A stretch of 54,568 nucleotides of DNA from Sulfurimonas sp. (lineage in GTDB: Bacteria; Campylobacterota; Campylobacteria; Campylobacterales; Sulfurimonadaceae): the NCBI GenBank assembly GCA_027064515.1, contig JAMOPL010000164.1, positions 1 to 54,568 on the forward strand, written 5' to 3'. Each line of letters begins with the position of its first letter. Position 1 is the stretch's first letter. The notes beneath the pieces were generated by a model. That model had not been told where the DNA came from. It saw nothing but the letters and a program-made list of their open reading frames with translations, and did no database searches. Both the position numbers and the translations under genes were made by a program. This document shows, piece after piece, positions 44,756 to 52,700 of the stretch.

Positions 44756-45463
44756 TTAGTGACAATCTGTTAATGTTTTTAATGGGTCTACAATATACTC
44801 ATAGCCACTATAAATTGTATATACTCCATAAAGAACTACTGCTACTGATGATAAACTCATCATCATATTTCTAAAACTAGTAGCAGAGGTTAGTGATGTT
44901 AAAAAACCAAGAGTGAACATCGCAGGGATGGTACTTAAACCAAATATTGCCATAACCATAGCCCCATAGAGTGGGTCAGCTGTACTAGCAGCAGTAATAG
45001 CAAAGAAGTAAACAAATCCACAAGGAAGTAAACCATTTAACATACCAAGTACAAAAAAACTAAGATTCGATTTTGAGTTTAAAACTGATTTAAAAATATT
45101 TTTATATATATTTGAAGATGAAAAGGAATGCTCAATAAGTGTAAGGAATTTTATCTTACCCATTAGTGAAAGTCCTGCTAAAATCATAACTACACCAGCA
45201 AATATTAGTAAAGCACCATTAGCATTATTGCTAAATGTAACTACGCCACCTAAAGCACCAAACATTGCACCTAAAATTGTATATGTTAGTACCCTTCCAA
45301 ATGAGTATAAAAGATGTGAAATACTCTGAGTAAGTTTAGAATTTTTTTGATCAATTTTTATAGTTGAGTAAGCGACAACAATTCCACCACACATCCCTAT
45401 ACAATGTCCAAAAGAACCAATAATGGCGATACTTATAATAGTTAAAATATTAACTGTTTCCAA
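44756..45463 (-). CDS. Sulfite exporter TauE/SafE (DsbD_2-like) family membrane protein, TTG start
   Basis: It has 235 residues with about six membrane segments. The N-terminal motif GSFGHCIGMCGGIVVAYS has the HCxGMCGG pattern, and a second NGLLPCGFVYFFA carries another Cys. These belong to the TauE/SafE or DsbD_2-like family, which in many Proteobacteria lies in the cbb3 cytochrome oxidase maturation cluster and is thought to act in copper or thiol handling. The substrate is not proven. The TTG start has AGGAA 8 bases upstream. It follows the NosL-like gene after 1 base. Confidence 0.82.
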   Translation of the reverse strand: METVNILTIISIAIIGSFGHCIGMCGGIVVAYSTIKIDQKNSKLTQSISHLLYSFGRVLTYTILGAMFGALGGVVTFSNNANGALLIFAGVVMILAGLSLMGKIKFLTLIEHSFSSSNIYKNIFKSVLNSKSNLSFFVLGMLNGLLPCGFVYFFAITAASTADPLYGAMVMAIFGLSTIPAMFTLGFLTSLTSATSFRNMMMSLSSVAVVLYGVYTIYSGYEYIVDPLKTLTDCH

Positions 45464-45464
45464 G

Positions 45465-45968
45465 CTATTTTCCTAATAGTCTTTTTCTAATAAGAGGGTT
45501 TGCCATTGTCTCCCCTCTTAAAACCCTTAACTTCATTGTTTCATAATTTATAAAATTTTTATTTTTATTTTCATATGCACCAAAGCCATACCCCATAGGG
45601 GTAATTTCATTAACAGAATAAAAAGCCATCTTTGCATCAATCCATTTTTTTGTATCTTTACTCATAACCCAAATTACTACATCATCTTGAAATTTTTTAT
45701 CTTTTAACCAATTTACAAATCCACCATGATCATGAAAAAACCAACTTTTACCATCAACAGCAATAACTTGTGAAGCATACTCTAAATCTTCAATAACCAT
45801 TCCACAGTCACTATCTTGGTAGATATTTAACTCCATATCAATTGGAACTCTTTTTAAGTTACCCTCTTTTACCACTATCATCCCCTGTGTTGATGCTATC
45901 GATAAAAATAATCCTACTATAATTGCAACTATTATTATAATAATAAAAAATGGTGCTAATTTTTTCAT
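45465..45968 (-). CDS. NosL-like membrane-anchored protein
   Basis: One N-terminal membrane segment (residues 5-26) anchors a periplasmic domain of about 140 residues. The domain holds C55-G-M57 (DSDCGMVIEDLEYASQVIA) and WFFHDHGGFVNWL with H79 and H81, then WIDAKMAFYSVNEITPMGYG. This matches the layout of NosL, a copper chaperone of nitrous oxide reductase maturation, with its C-x-M metal motif and the A(x)Y.....TPMG segment. It has 167 residues. No nos gene is in the window, and its partner may instead be the adjacent TauE/SafE-type protein. Moderate certainty. Confidence 0.65.
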   Translation of the reverse strand: MKKLAPFFIIIIIVAIIVGLFLSIASTQGMIVVKEGNLKRVPIDMELNIYQDSDCGMVIEDLEYASQVIAVDGKSWFFHDHGGFVNWLKDKKFQDDVVIWVMSKDTKKWIDAKMAFYSVNEITPMGYGFGAYENKNKNFINYETMKLRVLRGETMANPLIRKRLLGK

Positions 45969-46436
45969 CTATCTTCTCTTTTTACCTTTTCCTAAATCAT
46001 CATAGATTAAAAATCGCTTTAAATCTTCTTGCATCGCAGGTGTAAGGCTATTGTAAATTTTTAATTTTGTATCATACCTTGATTTATCTTCCACTTTACT
46101 TTTTTTTATATCACGAATCAAGTAGTGATAACGAACTATCTGCTTAGTATATTCACTAATAAAAAACCAATCTTTTATTATCTGATAGCTTTTTTCTTCA
46201 TGATCTGTAAAGCTATACTCACCAAATTTTATATCTTCATCATCTTTTTGATATGCAACAGATGGCTTACCTATATCATGTAATAGTGTTGCCATCAACA
46301 TCTTGTACTCTTTTGCTTTGAGTGCATAATAAAATACTCTTAAAGTATGAACTAATACACCATGTTGATGCCAATTATTTTGTATAAAAAACAAAGATTT
46401 TAAATATGGTTTTGAAAAAAAGTTATTATCTTTCAT
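45969..46436 (-). CDS. HD domain protein
   Basis: It has 155 residues containing a compact HD phosphohydrolase domain: HQHGVLVHTLRVFYYALKAK supplies the first His, MATLLHDIGKPSVAYQKDD the HD pair, and SFTDHEEKSYQII a further His. The C-terminal part is basic (DDLGKGKKRR). There is no nucleotidyltransferase or tRNA-binding part, so it is much shorter than CCA-adding enzymes, whose HD region it resembles. It lies immediately upstream of the NosL-like gene. Substrate unknown. Confidence 0.8.
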   Translation of the reverse strand: MKDNNFFSKPYLKSLFFIQNNWHQHGVLVHTLRVFYYALKAKEYKMLMATLLHDIGKPSVAYQKDDEDIKFGEYSFTDHEEKSYQIIKDWFFISEYTKQIVRYHYLIRDIKKSKVEDKSRYDTKLKIYNSLTPAMQEDLKRFLIYDDLGKGKKRR

Positions 46437-46440
46437 CTAA

Positions 46441-47262
46441 TTATCCCTTTGCCATTGGATGACAAGATTCAACTGTTAATTTTAAATCCTGTTTTTGGAT
46501 ATGTGTATATACTTGAGTTGTTAAAAGTGAAGCATGACCTAAAAGTTCTTGAACAACTCTCAAATCAGCTCCACCAAGAATCAGGGAAGTTGCATACGAG
46601 TGCCTTAATACATGGGGAGATACTCCTAAATATTTTTGAGTTATCTTATATGCAGAGATTCTACTAAGTTTGTTACCCATATAGTTACACCATATATTTT
46701 CTCTCTCATACATAAATTCCAAAAGATAATCATCAATAGCTATTTTAGCTATTTTTGCAATAGGAACTACTCGCTCTTTATCACCTTTTGCATGTCGTAT
46801 AAATAACCAGTTATCTTTTATATCATCTCTACTCAGCTCTAAACATTCACTAATTCTAGTTCCTGTTGCATATAAAAAAAGTATAAGTGCATAATCTCTC
46901 AAACCTATCCATGAAGTTCTATCTATACTCTCAAGAGCATCCATTATTTGATTATAAGTTAAAAATTTTGGAAGTAATTTTGGTATTTTTGCTGATTTTA
47001 ATTTAGAATGTTCTTGTAAAAAATCACTTTTATAACAAAATTCAAAAAAAGAGTTTACGGATGATAGTTTTCTATTTAAAGTTCGTTTATTTTCGTATGT
47101 AGATAAATAAAGAAGTATTTTTTGAGTATCTAGCTTTATTAGTGGTGTTGATGTTTCATTTTCTATTGATTTTAAATCACTACTATAAGCTTCTATACTT
47201 TTTTTACTTAAAGCCTTTGTTACAGTTATGTACTCTAAAAAAGCTTCAAGTTCATTTGACAT
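46441..47262 (-). CDS. Xer-type tyrosine recombinase
   Basis: An N-terminal SAM-like DNA-binding domain (residues 1-90) precedes a complete catalytic domain: R136 (ATGTRISECLELS), K159 (HAKGDKERVVPI), H217 and R220 (SPHVLRHSYATS), H243 (LLGHASLLTT) and nucleophile Y252 (QVYTH). At 273 residues it is shorter than XerH of Campylobacter and Helicobacter (about 350) and closer to XerC/XerD in size. It could be the dimer-resolution recombinase or a second Xer paralogue. It lies inside a housekeeping run with no mobile element around it, which favours a chromosomal role. Confidence 0.88.
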   Translation of the reverse strand: MSNELEAFLEYITVTKALSKKSIEAYSSDLKSIENETSTPLIKLDTQKILLYLSTYENKRTLNRKLSSVNSFFEFCYKSDFLQEHSKLKSAKIPKLLPKFLTYNQIMDALESIDRTSWIGLRDYALILFLYATGTRISECLELSRDDIKDNWLFIRHAKGDKERVVPIAKIAKIAIDDYLLEFMYERENIWCNYMGNKLSRISAYKITQKYLGVSPHVLRHSYATSLILGGADLRVVQELLGHASLLTTQVYTHIQKQDLKLTVESCHPMAKG

Positions 47263-48260
47263 TATTCAACAGATATTATTTCATCATTTACATAAAAGGC
47301 TTTATCTCCAACAAATATAAGACCATTTTCTACATCAGCAGAATAGATAGCATACTCACTTAAATCACTAGATGCTTCAATAATATACCCTTGTTGTTCT
47401 AAAAGATACACTCTATCATCTTTAGCAATCATACCCACAAAATGAGCAAAAGGAAATTTTAATTTTGCTTGAAGTTGTAAATCGGGTGTTAGTGATATTA
47501 ACTCACCTTGTTTCGTTGCAAGATATATATTTCCACCAGCATAAGCAATACTTCTTATCTCATATTTTGCTCTATTCTCTTTAGAAGCTAGTGAAAGTAT
47601 TTTATTACTTGTTGCAGCAACTATTTTATTATTAATAATATTAAAATATATAATATTATTAAAAACATCTTTAGTTGATACGATTACTGTTCTTAGTTTC
47701 TTTTTAGTTGTAGAGTTTACAATAACTATCTTTCCATCAAGTGTAGAAAATATGATAAGATCATTCATAAAATAAGGTTTAATAATACGAGCATCAACTG
47801 CAATAGGAGCATTACCCTGCTCTTTTAATAATAATTCTTTTGTAAGTGTAGAGTATAAAGCTATCTCATTATCTGCGAATAAAACAGCTAAAATATCATT
47901 TTGTACACTAGCCGTGGCAATAGTTTTTTTTAGTTTAAACTCTTTTACTATCGAAGTATTACTTATGTTTACTAAATCTATTTTACCATCTACTGTACTA
48001 CTGATAACCCAACCATCACTAGATGATAATAATCTATAATTATCTTTAATATCTACATCAATTACAGAATCTTTAGTTAAAAGTTTCCCATTTTCAAGTT
48101 TGGCTATTTCTGAATTTGTATCTACTATTTTACTACTAGATTCACTAGAATTTTTCCAACTTCCATTTACATTTTTTGGTTCAAAAACTTTTTTTGAGCT
48201 ACAAGCACTAAAAAAAAGTGTAACTGTAATTAATAGAAGTGTAGTAGATTTTTTTAACAT
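47262..48260 (-). CDS. BamB-like outer-membrane lipoprotein (beta-propeller)
   Basis: The start at 48260 is chosen because the protein then begins with a lipoprotein signal, MLKKSTTLLLITVTLFFSAC, with the lipidated Cys at residue 20; a frame from 48299 would bury it. The rest is a PQQ/WD40-like propeller (WVISSTVDGKIDLVNIS, LIIFSTLDGKIVIVNST, GNIYLATKQGELISLTP). It has 332 residues. The YfgM-like gene directly upstream matches the yfgM-bamB order of other Proteobacteria, where BamB assists outer-membrane protein insertion. The last base is shared with the recombinase start. Confidence 0.82.
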   Translation of the reverse strand: MLKKSTTLLLITVTLFFSACSSKKVFEPKNVNGSWKNSSESSSKIVDTNSEIAKLENGKLLTKDSVIDVDIKDNYRLLSSSDGWVISSTVDGKIDLVNISNTSIVKEFKLKKTIATASVQNDILAVLFADNEIALYSTLTKELLLKEQGNAPIAVDARIIKPYFMNDLIIFSTLDGKIVIVNSTTKKKLRTVIVSTKDVFNNIIYFNIINNKIVAATSNKILSLASKENRAKYEIRSIAYAGGNIYLATKQGELISLTPDLQLQAKLKFPFAHFVGMIAKDDRVYLLEQQGYIIEASSDLSEYAIYSADVENGLIFVGDKAFYVNDEIISVE

Positions 48261-48261
48261 A

Positions 48262-48858
48262 TTATTTAACCCCATAATGAAGTAAAAGTTGTGTAACATT
48301 GCTTAAAGGCGATTGTTTATCAATTAAAAACAGTTTTTCACGAGCATCAGATATTTTACCTTGATTTATTAAAATCACGGCTACTTGGATTTGTGCTAAA
48401 TCTTTATATATTGCATCTTGTTTTAAAGAGTAGTTATTTAGACTGTCAATATTATCAGCATTTTGTGCCAATTCATATTTAACTAAATCTTCCACAATGA
48501 ATGTTGTAGAATTTTTTAATTTTTCTAAACTTGCTATATCATTGTCTGCCATAGCTTTTGAGTATAACCAAACATCATACAAATTTGGACTAAGCTCTTT
48601 TAATGCTAGTAATTCTTTAGAATTTGAACTATCTTTTTGTAAAATAGACAAAGATTTATTTGCATTTTCTACATTGGATTTTTGCTTCATATCATATGCT
48701 ATACTTGCACTAACACTAATCACAATTACACTTAAAGTACCAATCATAATATTTTTATATTTTTTTATAAATTTTTCTGTAATAACTGCTTTTTCAAAAA
48801 ACTTCTCTTCTGAATTTAGCTCTTCTTTTACCATCTCAATATCATTTTTTAAACTCAA
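48262..48858 (-). CDS. YfgM-like periplasmic TPR protein, TTG start
   Basis: It has 198 residues with a single N-terminal membrane segment (residues 36-55, IMIGTLSVIVISVSASIAYD) after a charged cytoplasmic stretch, then an alpha-helical periplasmic domain with TPR-like spacing. This is the layout of YfgM (UPF0070), an ancillary factor of the Sec translocon and periplasmic chaperone network. The start is TTG with AAGGA 7 bases upstream. It precedes the bamB-like gene by one base and is divergent from gatC. Confidence 0.8.
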   Translation of the reverse strand: MSLKNDIEMVKEELNSEEKFFEKAVITEKFIKKYKNIMIGTLSVIVISVSASIAYDMKQKSNVENANKSLSILQKDSSNSKELLALKELSPNLYDVWLYSKAMADNDIASLEKLKNSTTFIVEDLVKYELAQNADNIDSLNNYSLKQDAIYKDLAQIQVAVILINQGKISDAREKLFLIDKQSPLSNVTQLLLHYGVK

Positions 48859-48950
48859 AAAATCTTCCTTTAATATACTTAATCTTTAAAAGTTTATAAT
48901 AATATCGCATAAATAGTTAAAGTTTCATCAAATAGTCATCTAATTTTTGT

Positions 48951-48956
48951 TACAAT
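48951..48956 (+). promoter_or_regulatory. Probable -10 element of gatC-pilT
   Basis: TACAAT (in TTTTTGTTACAATC) lies 27 bases before the gatC ATG, within a 125-base gap shared with the divergent yfgM-like gene. An AGGA ribosome site follows it. Confidence 0.4.
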
Positions 48957-48983
48957 CTTTCAAATTTTATTTTAGGAACATAT

Positions 48984-49274
48984 ATGCAAATTGATGATGC
49001 ACTGTTAGCAAAACTTGAAAAACTATCTTTTTTAAAAGTAGCAGATGATAAAAGAGAAGAGATTGTAAATCAATTATCAGAAATTGTAAGCTTTGTTGAT
49101 AACCTAAGTGAACTAGACACTAATGGTGTTGATGCAAACTTTTCTATGGGTGATGCTTCAATTTTTACAAGAGAAGATACACCATCTTGCGATACAAAAA
49201 TAAATGATTCTATTATAAATAATGCTCCACAAAATGGAGATCATTTTTTCATAGTACCAAAAATCATTGAATAG
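48984..49274 (+). CDS. gatC: Asp-tRNA(Asn)/Glu-tRNA(Gln) amidotransferase subunit C
   Basis: GatC is the small subunit that stabilises GatA in the GatCAB amidotransferase, which converts misacylated Glu-tRNA(Gln) and Asp-tRNA(Asn). It has 96 residues with LLAKLEKLSFLKVADDKREE, the IVSFVDNLSELDTNGVDA helix-loop and the C-terminal NAPQNGDHFFIVPKIIE, all typical. gatA and gatB are not in the window. pilT follows after 32 bases, probably in the same transcript. Confidence 0.95.
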   Translation: MQIDDALLAKLEKLSFLKVADDKREEIVNQLSEIVSFVDNLSELDTNGVDANFSMGDASIFTREDTPSCDTKINDSIINNAPQNGDHFFIVPKIIE

Positions 49275-49306
49275 TTAATATTATAAATTAATTTAGGAGA
49301 ATAATT

Positions 49307-50410
49307 ATGAGTGAAGAGCAAACATCAATCGAAGAGGAAAAAGCACCACCAATTGATATTAAAAAATTATTAAAGAGTGTTTTAGCATATGGTTCTTCTG
49401 ATTTACACCTTGTTGTAGGAAGTGAACCACAAATTAGAATAGACAAAGAGTTAAGACCTCTAAATCTTCCAGTTTTAACAGATAAAGATATTGAGAAAAT
49501 GTCTTATACTATTTTAGAAGATAAACAAAAGAAAGATTTTGAGGAGCATAATGAACTTGACTTCTCTTTTGAATTACCAGGTATTGGTCGTTTTAGAGCG
49601 AATTATTATCGTACGATTCATGGTATTGGTTGTGCATTTCGTATGATTCCACTTGATATTCCTACTCTTGACGAATATGGAAATCCACCTATTTTCAAAG
49701 AACTTATCAAAAGAGAAAAAGGGCTTATTCTAGTTACTGGTCCTACTGGTAGTGGTAAATCAACAACTCTTGCTTCTATGCTTCATGAAATCAATCTAAC
49801 TGAGAGAAAACATATCCTTACTGTTGAAGATCCAGTTGAGTTTGTTCATAAAAATATAAAATCTGTTTTTTCACAAAGAGATGTTGGAACAAATACAGCC
49901 TCTTTTGCTTCTGCTATGAAGTATGCCTTAAGACAAGATCCAGATATTATACTAATCGGGGAGATGAGGGATGCTGAAACTATCGGTGCTGCACTAACTG
50001 CTGCTGAAACAGGACATATCGTTTTTGGTACACTTCACACTAACTCTGCACCTGGTACTATTAACCGTATTATTGATGTTTTTACAGGTGAGGAACAAGC
50101 ACAGACTAGAGCGCAACTTGCATCATCTCTAATCGCTGTTGTATCTCAAACACTTATACCTAAGATAGGTGGTGGGAAAGTAGCAACTCAAGAGATTATG
50201 ATTACTAACCCAGCAATTGCAAATCAAATTAGAGAAGATAAAGTACACCAACTATATTCTCAAATGCAACTAAATCAACAAGAAACAAAAATGACAACTC
50301 AAACACAAGAGCTTCTTAAATTATATGAAGCTAAGAAAATTTCAAAAGAAGCTGCAATTAAAAACTCTAATAGACCTGAAGAGCTTAGAAAAATCCTTGA
50401 TGTTTTATAA
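49307..50410 (+). CDS. pilT: Type IV pilus twitching motility ATPase PilT
   Basis: PilT is the hexameric retraction ATPase of type IV pili. The N-terminal PAS-like domain holds GSSDLHLVVGSEPQIRID. Walker A is TGPTGSGKSTT (near residues 144-154), the Asp box VEDPVEFVH, Walker B DIILIGEMRDAET and the His box TGHIVFGTLHTNSA. The C-terminal NPAIANQIREDKVHQLYSQM resembles the AIRNLI retraction motif. It has 367 residues, the usual size. No other pilus gene is in the window. A 13-bp hairpin follows. Confidence 0.95.
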   Translation: MSEEQTSIEEEKAPPIDIKKLLKSVLAYGSSDLHLVVGSEPQIRIDKELRPLNLPVLTDKDIEKMSYTILEDKQKKDFEEHNELDFSFELPGIGRFRANYYRTIHGIGCAFRMIPLDIPTLDEYGNPPIFKELIKREKGLILVTGPTGSGKSTTLASMLHEINLTERKHILTVEDPVEFVHKNIKSVFSQRDVGTNTASFASAMKYALRQDPDIILIGEMRDAETIGAALTAAETGHIVFGTLHTNSAPGTINRIIDVFTGEEQAQTRAQLASSLIAVVSQTLIPKIGGGKVATQEIMITNPAIANQIREDKVHQLYSQMQLNQQETKMTTQTQELLKLYEAKKISKEAAIKNSNRPEELRKILDVL

Positions 50411-50419
50411 AGATTAAAT

Positions 50420-50448
50420 TTTAGTATATGGAAATTCCATATACTAAA
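50420..50448. terminator. Bidirectional stem-loop between pilT and the MidA-like gene
   Basis: A perfect 13-bp stem, TTTAGTATATGGA and TCCATATACTAAA, with a 3-base AAT loop, starts 9 bases after the pilT stop and ends 7 bases before the stop of the converging gene. The T and A runs at the stem base let it act in either direction. The stem is AT-rich, so strength is uncertain. Confidence 0.65.
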
Positions 50449-50455
50449 TAGCTAT

Positions 50456-51454
50456 TTATCTCTTTCTAAACTTAATCATCTTAAATCTTTCACCTAAAAA
50501 GTTTGGCATTATTAACATTTTTGCTTTTTCTAACTCTTGTTTATATATTTTTTCTTCAACATTATCTTTAAGTATCTCTAGTAAATCCAAGATACCCATA
50601 TCTATAAGTGCTGACATTTGAGCCTTTAACTCTATAAACTCAACGCCAACCTCTTCATAAGCATCCTTTACATGCTCAAATATTACATCATAAGTGATAT
50701 CTGTTTTACCAAATAGTTCATCCCTTTTTATATCTTCATCAAAAAATGGAATTACATTATGTTTTTCATACACTCTTATAGAAAAATCTGGTCTAGCTTT
50801 CATCTCACCATAATCAAAACTAATAAATTCAAATTTTTTAGCTGATTTTGTCATCTCTTCTGCAAACTCTTCATAACCGATAGCTATTTCACCTCTATCT
50901 TTATAATATTTATCTGCTTTTGTTTTAACCCACTCATTATCTACATCAAATTCTATATTATGCCCATCTATTCTTGCTGTTTTATCTTTATAATAGAGTT
51001 CACAAGGGAAAGCATCAAAGATTTCATTTGCAATAAAAAATGCATTATCACAATTCAATTCACTTAATGATTTATAGTGTGTTAAAGATACTATATCTCC
51101 AAAAGATTCTTTAAAATAATTTTTTTGAAACTCTTGCATATCATCAAATTTTTCTATAATCACAAATTTTAATGTTTTTAATAATTCAGGTCTTAATGTA
51201 TAAATAAATTCTACAACATCAGCTAAAAAATATCCATGATGAGCACCAATTTCACAAACTATTCCATCCTTAGATAAAAAACCTTCATCAACCAGTGAAA
51301 CTATATGCTTAGCAATTGTTCCACCAAAAAACTTACTTGTACTTACTGCTGTATAAAAATCACCCTCTTTTCCAATACTCTTATAACTAGTATAGTAACC
51401 ATTTTCACCATAAAGCCATTCACCCATATATTCACTAAATTTTTTATTTGGCAT
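50456..51454 (-). CDS. MidA-family SAM-dependent methyltransferase
   Basis: The SAM-binding motif VCEIGAHHGYFLADVVEFI follows an N-terminal KFSEYMGEWLYGENGYYT block and FYTAVSTSKFFGGTIAKHIV. Later motifs are FFIANEIFDAFPCELYY and FEFISFDYGEMKARPDFS. This is the MidA/NDUFAF7 family, whose mitochondrial member methylates an Arg of a complex I subunit; bacterial roles are not established. It has 332 residues, shorter than many relatives (about 380). It is followed by converging pilT and preceded by the TolC-like gene. Confidence 0.85.
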   Translation of the reverse strand: MPNKKFSEYMGEWLYGENGYYTSYKSIGKEGDFYTAVSTSKFFGGTIAKHIVSLVDEGFLSKDGIVCEIGAHHGYFLADVVEFIYTLRPELLKTLKFVIIEKFDDMQEFQKNYFKESFGDIVSLTHYKSLSELNCDNAFFIANEIFDAFPCELYYKDKTARIDGHNIEFDVDNEWVKTKADKYYKDRGEIAIGYEEFAEEMTKSAKKFEFISFDYGEMKARPDFSIRVYEKHNVIPFFDEDIKRDELFGKTDITYDVIFEHVKDAYEEVGVEFIELKAQMSALIDMGILDLLEILKDNVEEKIYKQELEKAKMLIMPNFLGERFKMIKFRKR

Positions 51455-51476
51455 CTATTATTACCCTCTTTTTTTC

Positions 51477-52700
51477 TTAGTTATATTTATACATCTCATA
51501 TAATGTCAATAGTTCAAGTTGTTTGTCAAGTTCAAATAGTTGAGAATTTAGTTCCTGAATCTTTAAAGAGTTATCTAATAATTCTACATCATACAGAGTC
51601 TTATAACCTACACTATACAATTTTTTTGTATCACTTAATAATTTTGAATATATCTCTTTATTATCTAAACTTAGCAATCTTTTTTTCTCTAAGTTATCTA
51701 TATTTTGCATAACTTGCTCAAAAATTGCATTTAATTCTCTTTTTTTATCTTCCACTACAACCAATGATTTTAAATAATCAACCTTTGATGATTCAACATC
51801 TTTAAAGCTATTTATATCAATAGGCATACTTGCTCTAAAACCATAATTATAATAGTCTCTCTCAGTAATTACATTTGGCATAGTTTTATTAATCTGTTCA
51901 TTCTCACTTTTATCCCAATTATATCCTGCTAACACATTAATTTTTGGAAGATATTTTGCAATAGTAATATTATTATAATACTTATTCTTTTCTATCTCTG
52001 AACTAGCCATATTTAAAACGATGTTATTTTCTAAAAATTGATTTTTACTTAAAATCTCTAGGTGTGGAACCGTAATTGTCTGATAAGAAACATCACTAAT
52101 AGATTTTAATTTTGTAATTATTCTCTCTCTAGCTGTTTGAATATCATAAAGTGTTTGAGTTACAAGATTCTTCTCTATTATTGCATTATCTAAAAAGCCA
52201 GAATCTAACTGACCATTTATATATTGCTCTTTTTTTAAGGTTAAATTTATTTCAGCATTTTTAATTTGAAGTTTTTGTTTACTGATTCTAATATCACTTT
52301 GCTTTATTTGTATCAATAAAGAAACAGCATCTTTTACTAATTTTCTTTTAGCAACATCTATTGAATAGTTTGAGTAGATTCTAGATGCTTCTGCAAATTT
52401 AATAGCAAAATAGATTCCACCACTTTGAAAAATTGGCTGATCTATTTTAATACTTGCATTTTGATATATTTGCTCTCGAGAATCAGGTTTACTTTTATTA
52501 TAATTATATTGTATATTTATAGGTGCTATCCAAGAATCTCTAAGTTTAGAACTCTCTGCATCTATTTTTTCATAGTCATAAGAGAACTGCTTGTTTTTAC
52601 TTTCAGATATATATGAATCAAGTTGATGATTCTCCTCTGTTGCTAGTAAATTAGAGTTACAAACTACTAACAGCAGAGTTAAGAGATTTAAAGCCCTCAT
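51477..52700 (-). CDS. TolC-family outer membrane efflux protein
   Basis: A signal peptide (MRALNLLTLLLVVCNSNLLA) precedes long amphipathic helices with the two-fold outer membrane efflux protein pattern. ASIKIDQPIFQSGGIYFAIK and NYGFRASMPIDINSFKDVES occupy equivalent places in each half. It has 407 residues. No adjacent membrane fusion protein or inner-membrane pump is present, so the partner is elsewhere. The ATG with AGAGGAA upstream lies 44 bases inside the 3' end of argD. Confidence 0.85.
   Translation of the reverse strand: MRALNLLTLLLVVCNSNLLATEENHQLDSYISESKNKQFSYDYEKIDAESSKLRDSWIAPINIQYNYNKSKPDSREQIYQNASIKIDQPIFQSGGIYFAIKFAEASRIYSNYSIDVAKRKLVKDAVSLLIQIKQSDIRISKQKLQIKNAEINLTLKKEQYINGQLDSGFLDNAIIEKNLVTQTLYDIQTARERIITKLKSISDVSYQTITVPHLEILSKNQFLENNIVLNMASSEIEKNKYYNNITIAKYLPKINVLAGYNWDKSENEQINKTMPNVITERDYYNYGFRASMPIDINSFKDVESSKVDYLKSLVVVEDKKRELNAIFEQVMQNIDNLEKKRLLSLDNKEIYSKLLSDTKKLYSVGYKTLYDVELLDNSLKIQELNSQLFELDKQLELLTLYEMYKYN

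Noticed and set aside
46441..47262. The recombinase gene as a sign of an integrated mobile element next to the tRNA-Leu gene
   Set aside because: It is 9 kb from the tRNA, lies within a continuous housekeeping run, and no attachment-site duplication of the tRNA 3' end was seen nearby.
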